Positions 1 through 7,524 of a stretch of 64,000 nt of DNA are shown here, piece after piece. The notes below the pieces were generated by a model. The model saw only the letters and a program-made list of their open reading frames with translations. It was not told the DNA's origin and made no database searches. The stretch is from Chryseobacterium vaccae (GTDB lineage Bacteria > Bacteroidota > Bacteroidia > Flavobacteriales > Weeksellaceae), in NCBI RefSeq assembly GCF_009602705.1, contig NZ_VSWH01000001.1, forward strand, positions 930,001 to 994,000, in the 5' to 3' direction. Numbering within the stretch: the first letter of the stretch is position 1; every line of letters begins with the position of its first letter. The position numbers and the translations under genes were made by a program.

Positions 1-75
1 TTATATCATCAGGATTCTTACCCTACCATGGTTTTCGCCAGTTTTGATGGAGAAAAATTTGAAGTCTTTCAATAA
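1..75 (+). CDS. 3' end of an unidentified gene (partial)
   Basis: An open frame enters the window at base 1 and stops at TAA 73-75. It encodes 24 residues that end FDGEKFEVFQ. Too little is present to recognise a family. It is followed by about 100 bp of AT-rich DNA without a clear hairpin terminator, then by a small gene on the same strand. It could be a chance open frame, but the residue composition looks like a normal protein C-terminus. Confidence 0.45.
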   Translation, partial: LYHQDSYPTMVFASFDGEKFEVFQ

Positions 76-178
76 TTTTAACATTATTTTATAATTTCAT
101 TTAATTTTTTGGCACGTATTTTACATGATTACTAATAACAAATTTTAATAGTTTAACAACCTTAAAAAAATAGAAATC

Positions 179-415
179 ATGGGAAATAAAACAAAAGGCT
201 TATTGGCTTTACTAGGAATTGGTGCTTTAGCATATTGGAAATACAAGAACTCTACTCCTGAAGAACAACAGGCTGTAAAGGACAAAATTAATAATGCTAA
301 AGACAATCTTAACAAATGGGGAAATGATCTTAAGAATAAAGCAAATGATGTAGCCTCACAAGTTCAGAGCAAAGTAGATGAAGCTAAAACAAAGGCCGAA
401 GATTCTTTAAGCTAA
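179..415 (+). CDS. small membrane-anchored YtxH-like protein
   Basis: This 78-residue protein has one hydrophobic segment near the N-terminus (about residues 7-20, GLLALLGIGALAYW). A long, charged, Ala/Lys/Asn-rich amphipathic helix follows (about 25-78) and is likely to form a coiled coil. The arrangement resembles YtxH-type and LEA-like small stress proteins, with a membrane anchor and a cytoplasmic helix, but no specific function can be read. The ATG follows an A-rich stretch without a Shine-Dalgarno motif, which is usual in this phylum. A strong hairpin terminator at 449-484 closes a monocistronic unit. The family call is tentative; the gene itself is well supported by its composition and terminator. 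Confidence 0.75.
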   Translation: MGNKTKGLLALLGIGALAYWKYKNSTPEEQQAVKDKINNAKDNLNKWGNDLKNKANDVASQVQSKVDEAKTKAEDSLS

Positions 416-448
416 AAGCAAATTAGTTTTTTTAACATTCATATATAG

Positions 449-484
449 AAAAAGTCACTGTAATATCTTACGGTGACTTTTTTT
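449..484 (+). terminator. rho-independent terminator of the small YtxH-like gene
   Basis: The inverted repeat AAAGTCACTGTAA / TTACGGTGACTTT contains one G-T wobble, has a short loop and runs into a T tract. Confidence 0.85.
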
Positions 485-512
485 GCTCGTGATATTTTCG
501 AACTATTTGGAG

Positions 513-561
513 AAACCTTATAGGTTTAATAATACGTATGCTTTAAAAACCTATAAGGTTT
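513..561. repeat. paired short palindromes in an intergenic region
   Basis: Two 15-bp near-palindromes, AAACCTTATAGGTTT (513-527) and AAACCTATAAGGTTT (547-561), lie 19 bp apart. They differ only in the central trinucleotide. Each can form a hairpin, and the pair can also fold on itself into one longer stem. They sit between two genes pointing toward each other, so they may act as a transcription end for the methyltransferase gene on the minus strand. Confidence 0.7.
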
Positions 562-612
562 GAGTGGTATTTAAGAAAGGTATTGCTCCGGAAATTAATA
601 TTTCAACAGCTA

Positions 613-1404
613 TTATTTTTTCTCGGCTGCTAATGCATACACGATCGGTATTTTGTTTCCGAACTGGGGAATTCTCCACTTTCCTTTTTCAAACTCATCT
701 ACGTGTCTGAAGCTTGGATACGGAGACCAATCGAATTCCCGGAAGGTTTTCAGTTCAATACCGCTTTGAAGTAAACTCTGCAGAACTTCTGCCAGTGAAT
801 GATTCCACATCACATATTCCTGCACAATATCCGCAGACTGGTCTGCATAAGTTCCTTCATAGGTTTCTACGATAGGCTTTTCATTAAAATAGTTATAAGT
901 TACTTTGGTAAAATCATCATCAAACATCCACACTACCGGATGAAATTCTGCCATGATGAATTTGCCGCCCGGCTTCAGGAAATGATTGATTACTCCTGCC
1001 CATTTATCCAGGTCCGGAAGCCAGCCTATTGTTCCGTAGCTGGTGTAAACAATATCAAATTTCTGATCAAGGACATTGGGAAGGTCATAAACATCGGAGC
1101 AGATAAATGCTGTATCAGTATTGCATTTCTGCGCCAGATCTTTTGCTGTTTCAATGGCTTTATCCGAAAGGTCAATTCCCGTAACTTTTGCTCCCATTCT
1201 GGAAAGCGAAATGGAATCCTGTCCAAAATGGCACTGCAAATGCAGGATTGTTTTGCCTTCCACATCTCCAAGAAGATCCAGTTCTATGGAGTTTAATGAA
1301 GTTCTTCCTTCTAAGAACTCATCTACAAAGTAAAAATCCGATTTCAGATGCGGTTCTACTTTGGCATTCCATGATTCTTTGTTAATTTCTAAATAATTTT
1401 CCAT
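613..1404 (-). CDS. class I SAM-dependent methyltransferase
   Basis: This 263-residue protein is predicted to transfer a methyl group from S-adenosylmethionine to an unknown small substrate in the cytoplasm. A Rossmann-type methyltransferase core occupies the first two thirds. Motif I is atypical (LHLQCHFGQDSISLSRMG, about residues 54-71), with the acidic residue of motif II following (VTGIDLS). The FDIVYTSYGTIGWL segment corresponds to motif IV, and KPGGKFIMAEF to motif V. The HLQCHFGQD form of motif I is typical of a widespread bacterial class I group of unassigned substrate. The gene is followed downstream by the paired palindromes and preceded by a lipoprotein gene on the same strand, only 16 bp away. 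The substrate cannot be inferred. Confidence 0.9.
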   Translation of the reverse strand: MENYLEINKESWNAKVEPHLKSDFYFVDEFLEGRTSLNSIELDLLGDVEGKTILHLQCHFGQDSISLSRMGAKVTGIDLSDKAIETAKDLAQKCNTDTAFICSDVYDLPNVLDQKFDIVYTSYGTIGWLPDLDKWAGVINHFLKPGGKFIMAEFHPVVWMFDDDFTKVTYNYFNEKPIVETYEGTYADQSADIVQEYVMWNHSLAEVLQSLLQSGIELKTFREFDWSPYPSFRHVDEFEKGKWRIPQFGNKIPIVYALAAEKK

Positions 1405-1420
1405 GATAGTTTGTTGTTCA

Positions 1421-1915
1421 TTACAGATTCCTTGGAATTAACGGAAGTCCATCTAAAAGAGCCATATCCGAATCGTATTTTACTTTATGGCAGTCTGATT
1501 TTTCAGGATCTTCATTCACTTTTTTAATACACCTGTTACGATGTAAATAGTAAACAGCACTATAGTCTGCATTCGGACTCCCGGAATCTGTATTATTTTT
1601 AATACTTATTTTCGCTTTAATAAGCTTTTGGTTTTTATAATAGAACTGATTATTATACGTATAATCAATTCCTGTTTTCTTCACTATCTTTATATATTCC
1701 GGATGTTCAGGATCAAAGGCCACACTTACAGTTGAAATTATTCTATCAACTCCCCCGCTGCTGATTCCGGAAACAATAGTATCTTTTTTTAATCCGGCAC
1801 CGGTATCAAGTAGCTGGGATTGATAATCGATTTCTTTTATATAAGCTTCCCTATTCTTCTGACTTGTACAGGAAACAATAAAGCATAGCATTAAAAGTAA
1901 ATGCAATGGCTTCAT
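1421..1915 (-). CDS. predicted lipoprotein of unknown function
   Basis: This 164-residue protein has a type II signal peptide (MKPLHLLLMLCFIVSCTSQ). Its lipobox cysteine is at about residue 16, so it should be lipidated and anchored in the cell envelope. The rest is hydrophilic and contains two cysteines near the C-terminus (CIKK, SDCHK) that could form a disulfide. No family was recognised. The start overlaps the stop of the PH/SHOCT gene upstream by 4 bp in the ATGA manner, so the two genes are translationally coupled. The small overlap makes this start convincing. Confidence 0.8.
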   Translation of the reverse strand: MKPLHLLLMLCFIVSCTSQKNREAYIKEIDYQSQLLDTGAGLKKDTIVSGISSGGVDRIISTVSVAFDPEHPEYIKIVKKTGIDYTYNNQFYYKNQKLIKAKISIKNNTDSGSPNADYSAVYYLHRNRCIKKVNEDPEKSDCHKVKYDSDMALLDGLPLIPRNL

Positions 1916-2439
1916 ATCTGGTTAAGAAGCATTTTCTTCTGTTCCATAAACCCTTCCTCAGTTATCATACCGCTTTCCTTTAATCTTTCCAGTTGTTCCA
2001 GCAATTCAAGAAGCATAGGTTCATATGCAGGAACCTTCGGTCTGGCCATGAAGTCTCTTACTTTTTCACAGAATAATTCTGCTTCGTATTTTCCTACGCC
2101 ATCAATTTCAACGATGTCATCAGCAACATGAATATCTATTGAAGCTAGCATCAATGAGGTTTCATATTGTATGGAACTTATTTTATCGTAGGAAAAATCC
2201 TGCACTTTTAACCCGTACATAAATTCTTTATCTACGAAAATCAGCCTCCGGTCCGTTGCTGCTAAGATGATATGATGGTTTGTTATTTTATTCCGTCCTT
2301 CAACAAGGTAAACAATTTTTTCATCTGCTGAAAGAATGCTTGGAAGCGCACGGATCTCTTTTCTGGCAAAAAAGGTAGGATTGATATCCAGCTTTTCCAG
2401 CTCGTCTTTTATTTCGTCTAATCTTGATTTGTTATCCAT
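1912..2439 (-). CDS. PH-like domain protein with C-terminal SHOCT domain
   Basis: This 175-residue protein starts with a short helix (residues 1-20). A bacterial PH-like fold (YokE/bPH type, about 25-135) follows, with the typical run LAATDRRLIFVDKEF and alternating beta strands. A C-terminal SHOCT segment (about 145-175) reads LEQLERLKESGMITEEGF. SHOCT domains are short oligomerisation or peptide-contact modules, often found with membrane or stress proteins. It is the shortest of three intact paralogs in this window and the only one without the N-terminal cysteine ribbon. Its stop codon overlaps the lipoprotein start. The domain call is confident; the biological role is not known. Confidence 0.85.
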   Translation of the reverse strand: MDNKSRLDEIKDELEKLDINPTFFARKEIRALPSILSADEKIVYLVEGRNKITNHHIILAATDRRLIFVDKEFMYGLKVQDFSYDKISSIQYETSLMLASIDIHVADDIVEIDGVGKYEAELFCEKVRDFMARPKVPAYEPMLLELLEQLERLKESGMITEEGFMEQKKMLLNQI

Positions 2440-2535
2440 GGTTTTATTTTACAGCTAAAATACTATTTCTCTGCAAGAAATGATTTGTTGTTATAAAAAA
2501 TTGCAACGAAAGCTATCTTTCTTTTACATACTTAT

Positions 2536-3630
2536 TTAGAATCCTCTTTTAGCGGGACTATTCAGATGTATTTTAGTGTTGGGCAGCTTTTTTCTTAAAT
2601 TTTCAGCTTCCGTAGAAGAAATTTTGTTTCCCCAAAAAAACAATGCTTTCAGATGAGAAAGTTTCTCAATTCCCGGTGGAAGACTTTCGATCTGGCAGTC
2701 CGAAAGGTCTATCACTTCAAGGTTTGAAGCATTATAGAGGCCTACAAGTGCTGATGGCGCAATCTTAGATTTTGAAGCAAAGAAATATTTCAGATTTTTC
2801 ATCTTTTCCATACCGCCAGGAATATTCTGAATCGTATTATTATTGTAGTTTATTTTCACCAGACTCTCAATACCATACAATGCAGAAGGAAATTCCTTAA
2901 AGCTGTTGTGATCTAAGGTTATTTCTACAAGATTTTTAAGTTTAGACAGGCTCTCAGGAAGGGTTTTCAGCTGATTTTTGGATACATCCAGTCTTTTCAG
3001 ACTCTGTAAATCTCCTATTTCATCCGGCAGAATCTGAAGAAGGCTCTGGCTTACTGAAAGGGTTTCCAGCTTTTTTAAATTCCTGATGCTTTTGGGAATC
3101 ACCAAAGGCTTGAAAATAAAATTTTTCCCATCTACAATCACTTTATCTTTTGTTCTGCAGGCCAGGTTTAGCGTTTTCAGATTCTTCATATCTCCCAGAT
3201 TAGAAGGATATTCTTCCAGAAAAGGACAGAAAAAGCCAAGGCTTTCCAGATTCTTAACCTTGATGATCTGCTGTGGAAATTCTTTGATAAATATGGAATG
3301 AATGGTAATTTCACGCAGCTTATTCAGCCTGGAAAAGGAATTCGGAAACCTGGTAACTCCTGTGCTTCCGCTCATACTGAATACCTCAAGGTTTTCCAGA
3401 CGGTCTATGTCTTTTGGAATTTCCGTAAATTCTCTTTCGCTGATAATACTCAGAACCCTCATCTTCTTCCAGTCAAGAATATGTTTGGGAAACTCTTTTA
3501 ACTCATCTAACGATACCACTTCACTTTCTTTTGTGAGATCCTGCGGCTTAAAGCTGTAAGTTTCTGAATATTGAGCCCTGCACATTAAACCAGCACAGAT
3601 AAAAATTGTGGATATTATTTTTCTGTTCAT
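2536..3630 (-). CDS. secreted leucine-rich-repeat protein
   Basis: This 364-residue protein has an N-terminal signal peptide (MNRKIISTIFICAGLMCRAQ) and should be exported. From about residue 40 to the end it consists of leucine-rich repeats of about 23 residues with the pattern LxxLxxLxLxxNxLxxLPxxI, for example NLKKLETLSVSQSLLQILP. The repeats would form a solenoid for protein or glycan binding. It is clearly paralogous to the 444-residue LRR protein at 7525-8859: the N-terminal cap and the last two repeats (KALFFWGNKIS versus KSLYLWGNKIP) align well. The partner is unknown. The GNAT gene lies 32 bp upstream on the same strand, so co-transcription is possible. Confidence 0.9.
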   Translation of the reverse strand: MNRKIISTIFICAGLMCRAQYSETYSFKPQDLTKESEVVSLDELKEFPKHILDWKKMRVLSIISEREFTEIPKDIDRLENLEVFSMSGSTGVTRFPNSFSRLNKLREITIHSIFIKEFPQQIIKVKNLESLGFFCPFLEEYPSNLGDMKNLKTLNLACRTKDKVIVDGKNFIFKPLVIPKSIRNLKKLETLSVSQSLLQILPDEIGDLQSLKRLDVSKNQLKTLPESLSKLKNLVEITLDHNSFKEFPSALYGIESLVKINYNNNTIQNIPGGMEKMKNLKYFFASKSKIAPSALVGLYNASNLEVIDLSDCQIESLPPGIEKLSHLKALFFWGNKISSTEAENLRKKLPNTKIHLNSPAKRGF

Positions 3631-3662
3631 TGTTTTAAATCTATAAAATTATTCAAGAATCA

Positions 3663-4307
3663 TCAGGTTCCGGGAATAACAACAGACGTATACGGACTGT
3701 ATAGTTTCCATCCTAATGATTCATACAAAGTTTTTCCCTGAGCTGTTGCAACTAAAAAGCTGTTTGAAATCCCATTCAACAAAACTATTTTCTCAAGCTC
3801 ATGCATCAGGAAGGAGGCAAGCCCTTTTCTGCGATGTTCTTCTTCTGTTGCAATTCTGTCATAAATTGCCAGATCATCCACCAGTACAAGATGGCCGGAG
3901 CAGGCCAGGGTTCCGTTTTCAGCGAAAATCTTCAGTGTACTGCTGGCATTATACTTCTCCAGCGTCATGTTGTATTCTTCAGGTATTTTTTTTTCGTTGG
4001 ATATCATTTCTCCTGTGCAGTACATCATATAACCGGGTGGCTGTATTTGCCATTTTCGAGATATACTTTCTTTCACCTCATCGGCAGAAGCTGCTACTTT
4101 AAGATACACCCAAGAGTCATTTATTTCTTTTGAAAGCTGAATAAAGTCTTCTGTAATTTCCGGAAAAACATATCTTGCTTTCTGCTTTTCCTCACCCACT
4201 TCTATTTTAAAACCGGATTTATATTTTTCCGGAAGCGGTAATTTTCTGGATAGCGACCATGCTTTCAGCCATTTTTCTATGATCCCCCGGGATACTGTTC
4301 CGTCCAT
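3663..4307 (-). CDS. GNAT-family N-acetyltransferase
   Basis: This 214-residue protein should move an acetyl group from acetyl-CoA to an amine. The GNAT core is in the C-terminal half. Strand 4 plus motif A, the acetyl-CoA pyrophosphate-binding loop, reads DRIATEEEHRRKGLASFLM (about residues 150-168), and LYESLGWKLY near the end is motif B. The N-terminal half (1-110) is poorly conserved and may define the substrate. It lies between an LRR gene and a PH/SHOCT gene on the same strand with gaps of 32 and 17 bp, which suggests one transcript. The substrate cannot be predicted. Confidence 0.88.
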   Translation of the reverse strand: MDGTVSRGIIEKWLKAWSLSRKLPLPEKYKSGFKIEVGEEKQKARYVFPEITEDFIQLSKEINDSWVYLKVAASADEVKESISRKWQIQPPGYMMYCTGEMISNEKKIPEEYNMTLEKYNASSTLKIFAENGTLACSGHLVLVDDLAIYDRIATEEEHRRKGLASFLMHELEKIVLLNGISNSFLVATAQGKTLYESLGWKLYSPYTSVVIPGT

Positions 4308-4324
4308 TGTTTTATTGTTGCTGT

Positions 4325-5161
4325 TTAGCCAAGAAGCTTTTTCTTCTGCTCTGCAAATTCTTCTTCGGTTAGAATGCCGCTTTCCCTCAATTTCCCTAGT
4401 TTTTCAAGCTGGTCATAAAGGGTTTCAGAAGGAGTCACTTTTTCTTCTATCTTTGGCTGCTCCGGTTGTTCCAGCTGCTTCGGTTGGTTATAGATCTTTT
4501 TAACGAAATTATAAAACCGTTCGGCATCTTCCCTGTCGCGGAAACATTCAAACCGGATTTCCCCGTCTTCTGTGTGCAGGGTTATAAACGGAGTAACACG
4601 ATTCGGCACAAAGCTTATTTCTCTGATGGTTTCATTAGGATATCCGGCTACTTTTACAGCATCAAACATTGATTTTGATACAGACAGCATCCTTGTTGGG
4701 GTCACGAGCAGAATTCCGGCATCTACCGTATTGATGAACTGGGCATCCGTGGCCGCAAGGATCAATTCGTCTTCAGCAAGAATCCGGGGTAGAGCTTTAA
4801 TTTCCCCCCTGGTAAACATCGAAAGATTGGCTCCTACTTTATCGAGCTGGTATTTAATCTCTTTAAGCCTTCTTTTATAAACATCATTGGAAATAAAACT
4901 CTGTGGATCCCGTACCGCAGATACAGGAAAGTCTGTATTTTCTTCAATGGCTTGGTCTGATTCTTCTTTTCTATTTTCAGCAAGACCTTTTACATCTTCA
5001 ATGCTGAATTTTTTAAGATCGTCCAACAGTTCCTGGTTAATACTGCTTACTTTTTCTAAGCATGCGTTGCAGAGAACGCTCCCGTCCGAGAGTTTATTTT
5101 CTCCCAGAAGAGTGTCCATAGAAGTCAGTTCAGCGTTGCATAGTGCACAGTTACTACTCAT
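4325..5161 (-). CDS. four-Cys ribbon (DUF4428-like), PH-like and SHOCT domain protein
   Basis: I place the start at the internal ATG at 5161, giving 278 residues. The protein then begins MSSNCALC, matching the paralog next door (MNTECALC), and the longer open frame would run into the upstream gene. Residues 1-40 carry two CxxC pairs (C5, C8, C31, C34) around SMDTLLGENKLSDG, a DUF4428-like zinc ribbon. A PH-like domain lies at about 95-210. A linker rich in Glu, Pro and Gln precedes a SHOCT domain (EKLGKLRESGILTEEEF, about 248-278). The upstream paralog ends 13 bp before this start, so the two form a tandem duplicate pair. Function is unknown; zinc binding is inferred from the cysteines. Confidence 0.87.
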   Translation of the reverse strand: MSSNCALCNAELTSMDTLLGENKLSDGSVLCNACLEKVSSINQELLDDLKKFSIEDVKGLAENRKEESDQAIEENTDFPVSAVRDPQSFISNDVYKRRLKEIKYQLDKVGANLSMFTRGEIKALPRILAEDELILAATDAQFINTVDAGILLVTPTRMLSVSKSMFDAVKVAGYPNETIREISFVPNRVTPFITLHTEDGEIRFECFRDREDAERFYNFVKKIYNQPKQLEQPEQPKIEEKVTPSETLYDQLEKLGKLRESGILTEEEFAEQKKKLLG

Positions 5162-5174
5162 TTTTTTCTTGTTT

Positions 5175-6047
5175 TTACAGTTTGGCAAGCAGCTTTTTCT
5201 TCTGCTCTGCAAATTCTTGTTCAGTTAATATCCCAGTTTCTCTGAGCTTTCCCAGTTTTTCCAGCTGGTCAAAGATAATTTCAGGAGCCTCTTTTTTAAC
5301 AGGTTCCTGTTGAGGCTGTGGTTTTTCCACAATTTTTTCAGAATGACTTCCGGGACGTATAAGATAAGGTTCTACACTTTCATAAAATTTCTTTGCAGCA
5401 CTTCTACTGTATAGTGTGAATTCCGCGATAAATCCAGAAGTAAAAATTTTTAAACCGGAAGACATCAGATTGGTATCATGCTGCATGAAGGTAATTTTTG
5501 TAAACGGAAATTTATTTTTAAATATCTCTCCAAAAATACTCTTATCTATAAACATAATTTTTTTCTGGGTTGCCAGCAAAATTCCTTTAAGGTTATTATA
5601 TTCATAAGTACCTTCAACAATAGCAACCACTTTTTCATCTTCATCAAGAATATTAGCTAGTTCATTCACTTCACTATCAGTAAGGGCTGTGAGCACTGGG
5701 TTCAATGCAGCAATCTCGTCTTTGATATCATCAAGCCTTGTAGGCTCTTCCGGGCTAAAATCAAACTGCACAGACTGTGATATGGGTGCTACAAGGGGAA
5801 TTTCCTTTTTCAATTCAGTCGTTTTCAGTTCATTATATTTTTCCTCTTCAATATTGCTATTCTGAAATATCTCTTTTATTTGTATTACATTATAATTGAT
5901 GAGGTCATATACCAGATCTTTATTGATATTGGTCACTTTATTCAGGCATTTATTGCAGAGAATACCTCCGTCTGAAAGTTTATTTTCACCTAAAAGCGTA
6001 TCCATAGAGGTAAGAAGAGTTCCACATAAAGCGCATTCAGTATTCAT
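5175..6047 (-). CDS. four-Cys ribbon (DUF4428-like), PH-like and SHOCT domain protein, tandem paralog
   Basis: This 290-residue protein has the same architecture as its downstream neighbour. A four-cysteine ribbon (C5, C8, C31, C34) surrounds the shared SMDTLLGENKLSDG stretch. A variable linker is followed by a PH-like domain (about 105-230, with ILLATQKKIMFIDKS), a Pro/Gln-rich linker (EKPQPQQEPVKKE) and a SHOCT domain ending EEFxxQKKKLLAKL-like. The ribbon and SHOCT ends are far more alike between the two paralogs than the PH cores, which suggests that the ends bind a common partner and the cores have diverged. About 225 bp of AT-rich DNA separates it from the divergent amidinohydrolase gene, and its promoter should lie there. 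Confidence 0.88.
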   Translation of the reverse strand: MNTECALCGTLLTSMDTLLGENKLSDGGILCNKCLNKVTNINKDLVYDLINYNVIQIKEIFQNSNIEEEKYNELKTTELKKEIPLVAPISQSVQFDFSPEEPTRLDDIKDEIAALNPVLTALTDSEVNELANILDEDEKVVAIVEGTYEYNNLKGILLATQKKIMFIDKSIFGEIFKNKFPFTKITFMQHDTNLMSSGLKIFTSGFIAEFTLYSRSAAKKFYESVEPYLIRPGSHSEKIVEKPQPQQEPVKKEAPEIIFDQLEKLGKLRETGILTEQEFAEQKKKLLAKL

Positions 6048-6214
6048 TTTGTTTTTTTATATTTATAGTATCATCTGTAAAAAATAGAATATTTATTTTA
6101 CATTCTTCAATTGAGTTTTAAAATAAATTACCATTTTCCAATCAGATAGATCATCAAATTTCGTCTAAAAATAAGTAATTTTTATAATTTTCCAGACCGT
6201 TATTACTTCAGACA

Positions 6215-6244
6215 TTGACATTCATTAAATTTTAAATACTTTTG
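6215..6244 (+). promoter_or_regulatory. Bacteroidota-type promoter of the amidinohydrolase gene
   Basis: A TTG (6215-6217) lies 19 bp before TACTTTTG (6237-6244). This matches the phylum consensus TTG-N19-TAnnTTTG. The -7 box ends 28 bp before the ATG at 6273. Confidence 0.65.
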
Positions 6245-6272
6245 TTATCATACTCCCCCAAAACTTCCTGTT

Positions 6273-7238
6273 ATGATCTTTGTTGAAAATGAATTTTCGC
6301 CTTTGAAGAAAGTAGTTCTTGCCCAATCTGAATTTGGTTTCCCAAAAGAGCCTAGACCAGAAGACCTGCGTTTTCTGAGTAAAGAAGCGGTAAAAGAAAA
6401 CTTTGAAAATAAAGGAAAGGATTATTCTGAGGTTTTTCCTGAACTTCAGAAACAATGGGAAGGCGAAAGGGAAAATCTGAAAAAAACACTGGAAGAGTAT
6501 GGTGTCGAAGTTCTCCGTCCCCGTAAATTGTCTTCTGTAGAAAAAGAAGCTGTGGGAACTGCCGGATATTCTAACTTTTTTGTGAGAGATCCCTTTTTTA
6601 CAGTGGGGAATTTTATCATTGAATCATCGCTTCGCTTTTTACATCGAAGAAGTGAAATTTTTCCGGTACGGGATCTTTTTCTTCAGGAAATATACCCTGA
6701 GGAATGCATTTATGTGGCAGTACCTCAGCCTGAAATTGCTGATGCGGAAGATTCTACATTGGGGAAAGGTCCGTTTCTGGAAGGAGGAGATGTTCTTGTC
6801 TTAGGCAAACAGGTCTTTGTAGGAAATTCAGGGCTTGCTTCAAATGAGCTTGGAGTTCAATGGTTAAGAAAACTTTTAAAACCACAGGGATATACTGTTG
6901 AACAGGTAAAACTTCATCCTGATATTCTGCATCTGGATTGTGCCCTTGGCCTTGTAAGAGAAGAATTGATGATTATATGTGAAGATACATTTTTAGATGG
7001 AATTCCAGCTGCTCTGAAAGAGTGGAAAAAAATACATGTAACTTTAGATGAAGCCATGAATCTGGCCACCAACGGACTTTCTGTATCTCCGAAAGTTTAT
7101 ATTACAGACCCTTCCTTCAAACATATTGGGAATCAGATTGAGCAGGAAAATATCAGGGTAGAATATATTGATTTCTCAATCAGCAGAAGTTTTGGAGGAT
7201 CCTTCCGATGCAGTACGCAGCCTCTTTTAAGGCATTAA
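6273..7238 (+). CDS. amidinotransferase / dimethylarginine dimethylaminohydrolase-type enzyme
   Basis: This 321-residue enzyme belongs to the guanidine-modifying (pentein) superfamily, which hydrolyses or transfers the amidino group of arginine-like substrates through a cysteine-linked intermediate. The catalytic set is complete: the Asp motif RDPF (105-108), EGGD (170-173), the catalytic His in LHLDCAL (H220) and the nucleophile in FRCSTQPL (C313). Length and motif order fit the amidinotransferase/DDAH branch rather than the longer arginine deiminase ArcA. The exact substrate cannot be read. It stands alone behind its own promoter and is convergent with a decayed SHOCT gene that overlaps its last 12 bp. 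Confidence 0.85.
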   Translation: MIFVENEFSPLKKVVLAQSEFGFPKEPRPEDLRFLSKEAVKENFENKGKDYSEVFPELQKQWEGERENLKKTLEEYGVEVLRPRKLSSVEKEAVGTAGYSNFFVRDPFFTVGNFIIESSLRFLHRRSEIFPVRDLFLQEIYPEECIYVAVPQPEIADAEDSTLGKGPFLEGGDVLVLGKQVFVGNSGLASNELGVQWLRKLLKPQGYTVEQVKLHPDILHLDCALGLVREELMIICEDTFLDGIPAALKEWKKIHVTLDEAMNLATNGLSVSPKVYITDPSFKHIGNQIEQENIRVEYIDFSISRSFGGSFRCSTQPLLRH

Positions 7239-7502
7239 GAAATAAACTTTTGAATGTTTGCAATTTTTCAAGAAGCTTTTTCTTTTGAAATGGAAATCTT
7301 CTTCAGTAAGAATTCCATTCTCTCTTAATTTTCCAAGTTTTTCCAGAAGTTCAAAAACAGATGAACGGCTGTTCCTTCGTAGTCCGTCAACAATATGACC
7401 GATCTCTTCATCTTCCATCAGAAGATCAGGAAGCTCATCAATTTCCTATTCTGCCCGGGATAATAATTCCGGGTTGATATATTGGTTCTGATATTCTAAA
7501 TT
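7227..7502 (-). pseudogene. decayed PH-like/SHOCT paralog
   Basis: Read on the minus strand, an N-terminal remnant (INPELLSRAE, stop, EIDELPDLL, continuing MEDEEIGHIVDGLRRN) aligns with the INPTFFARKEIRALPSIL region of the intact paralog at 1912-2439. An in-frame TAG (7446-7448) interrupts it, and the PH core is missing. After about 35 residues it jumps to a recognisable SHOCT segment (EKLGKLRENGILTEEDF). The last codons are frameshifted: the expected KKLLEKLQ appears only in another frame. No start codon exists upstream of the remnant, because a TAA lies at 7503-7505. The 63-residue open frame starting at 7418 is what remains readable and is probably not functional. Confidence 0.75.
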
Positions 7503-7524
7503 TTACACCAATCAACAATTTTAT

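Noticed and set aside
799..1296. 165-residue plus-strand open frame over the methyltransferase gene
   Set aside because: It runs antisense inside a clear methyltransferase gene and has no recognisable domain or normal composition.
5162..5212. N-terminal extension of the ribbon/PH/SHOCT protein
   Set aside because: The extra 17 residues come from antisense overlap with the neighbouring paralog end; the paralog starts at the ATG matching 5161.
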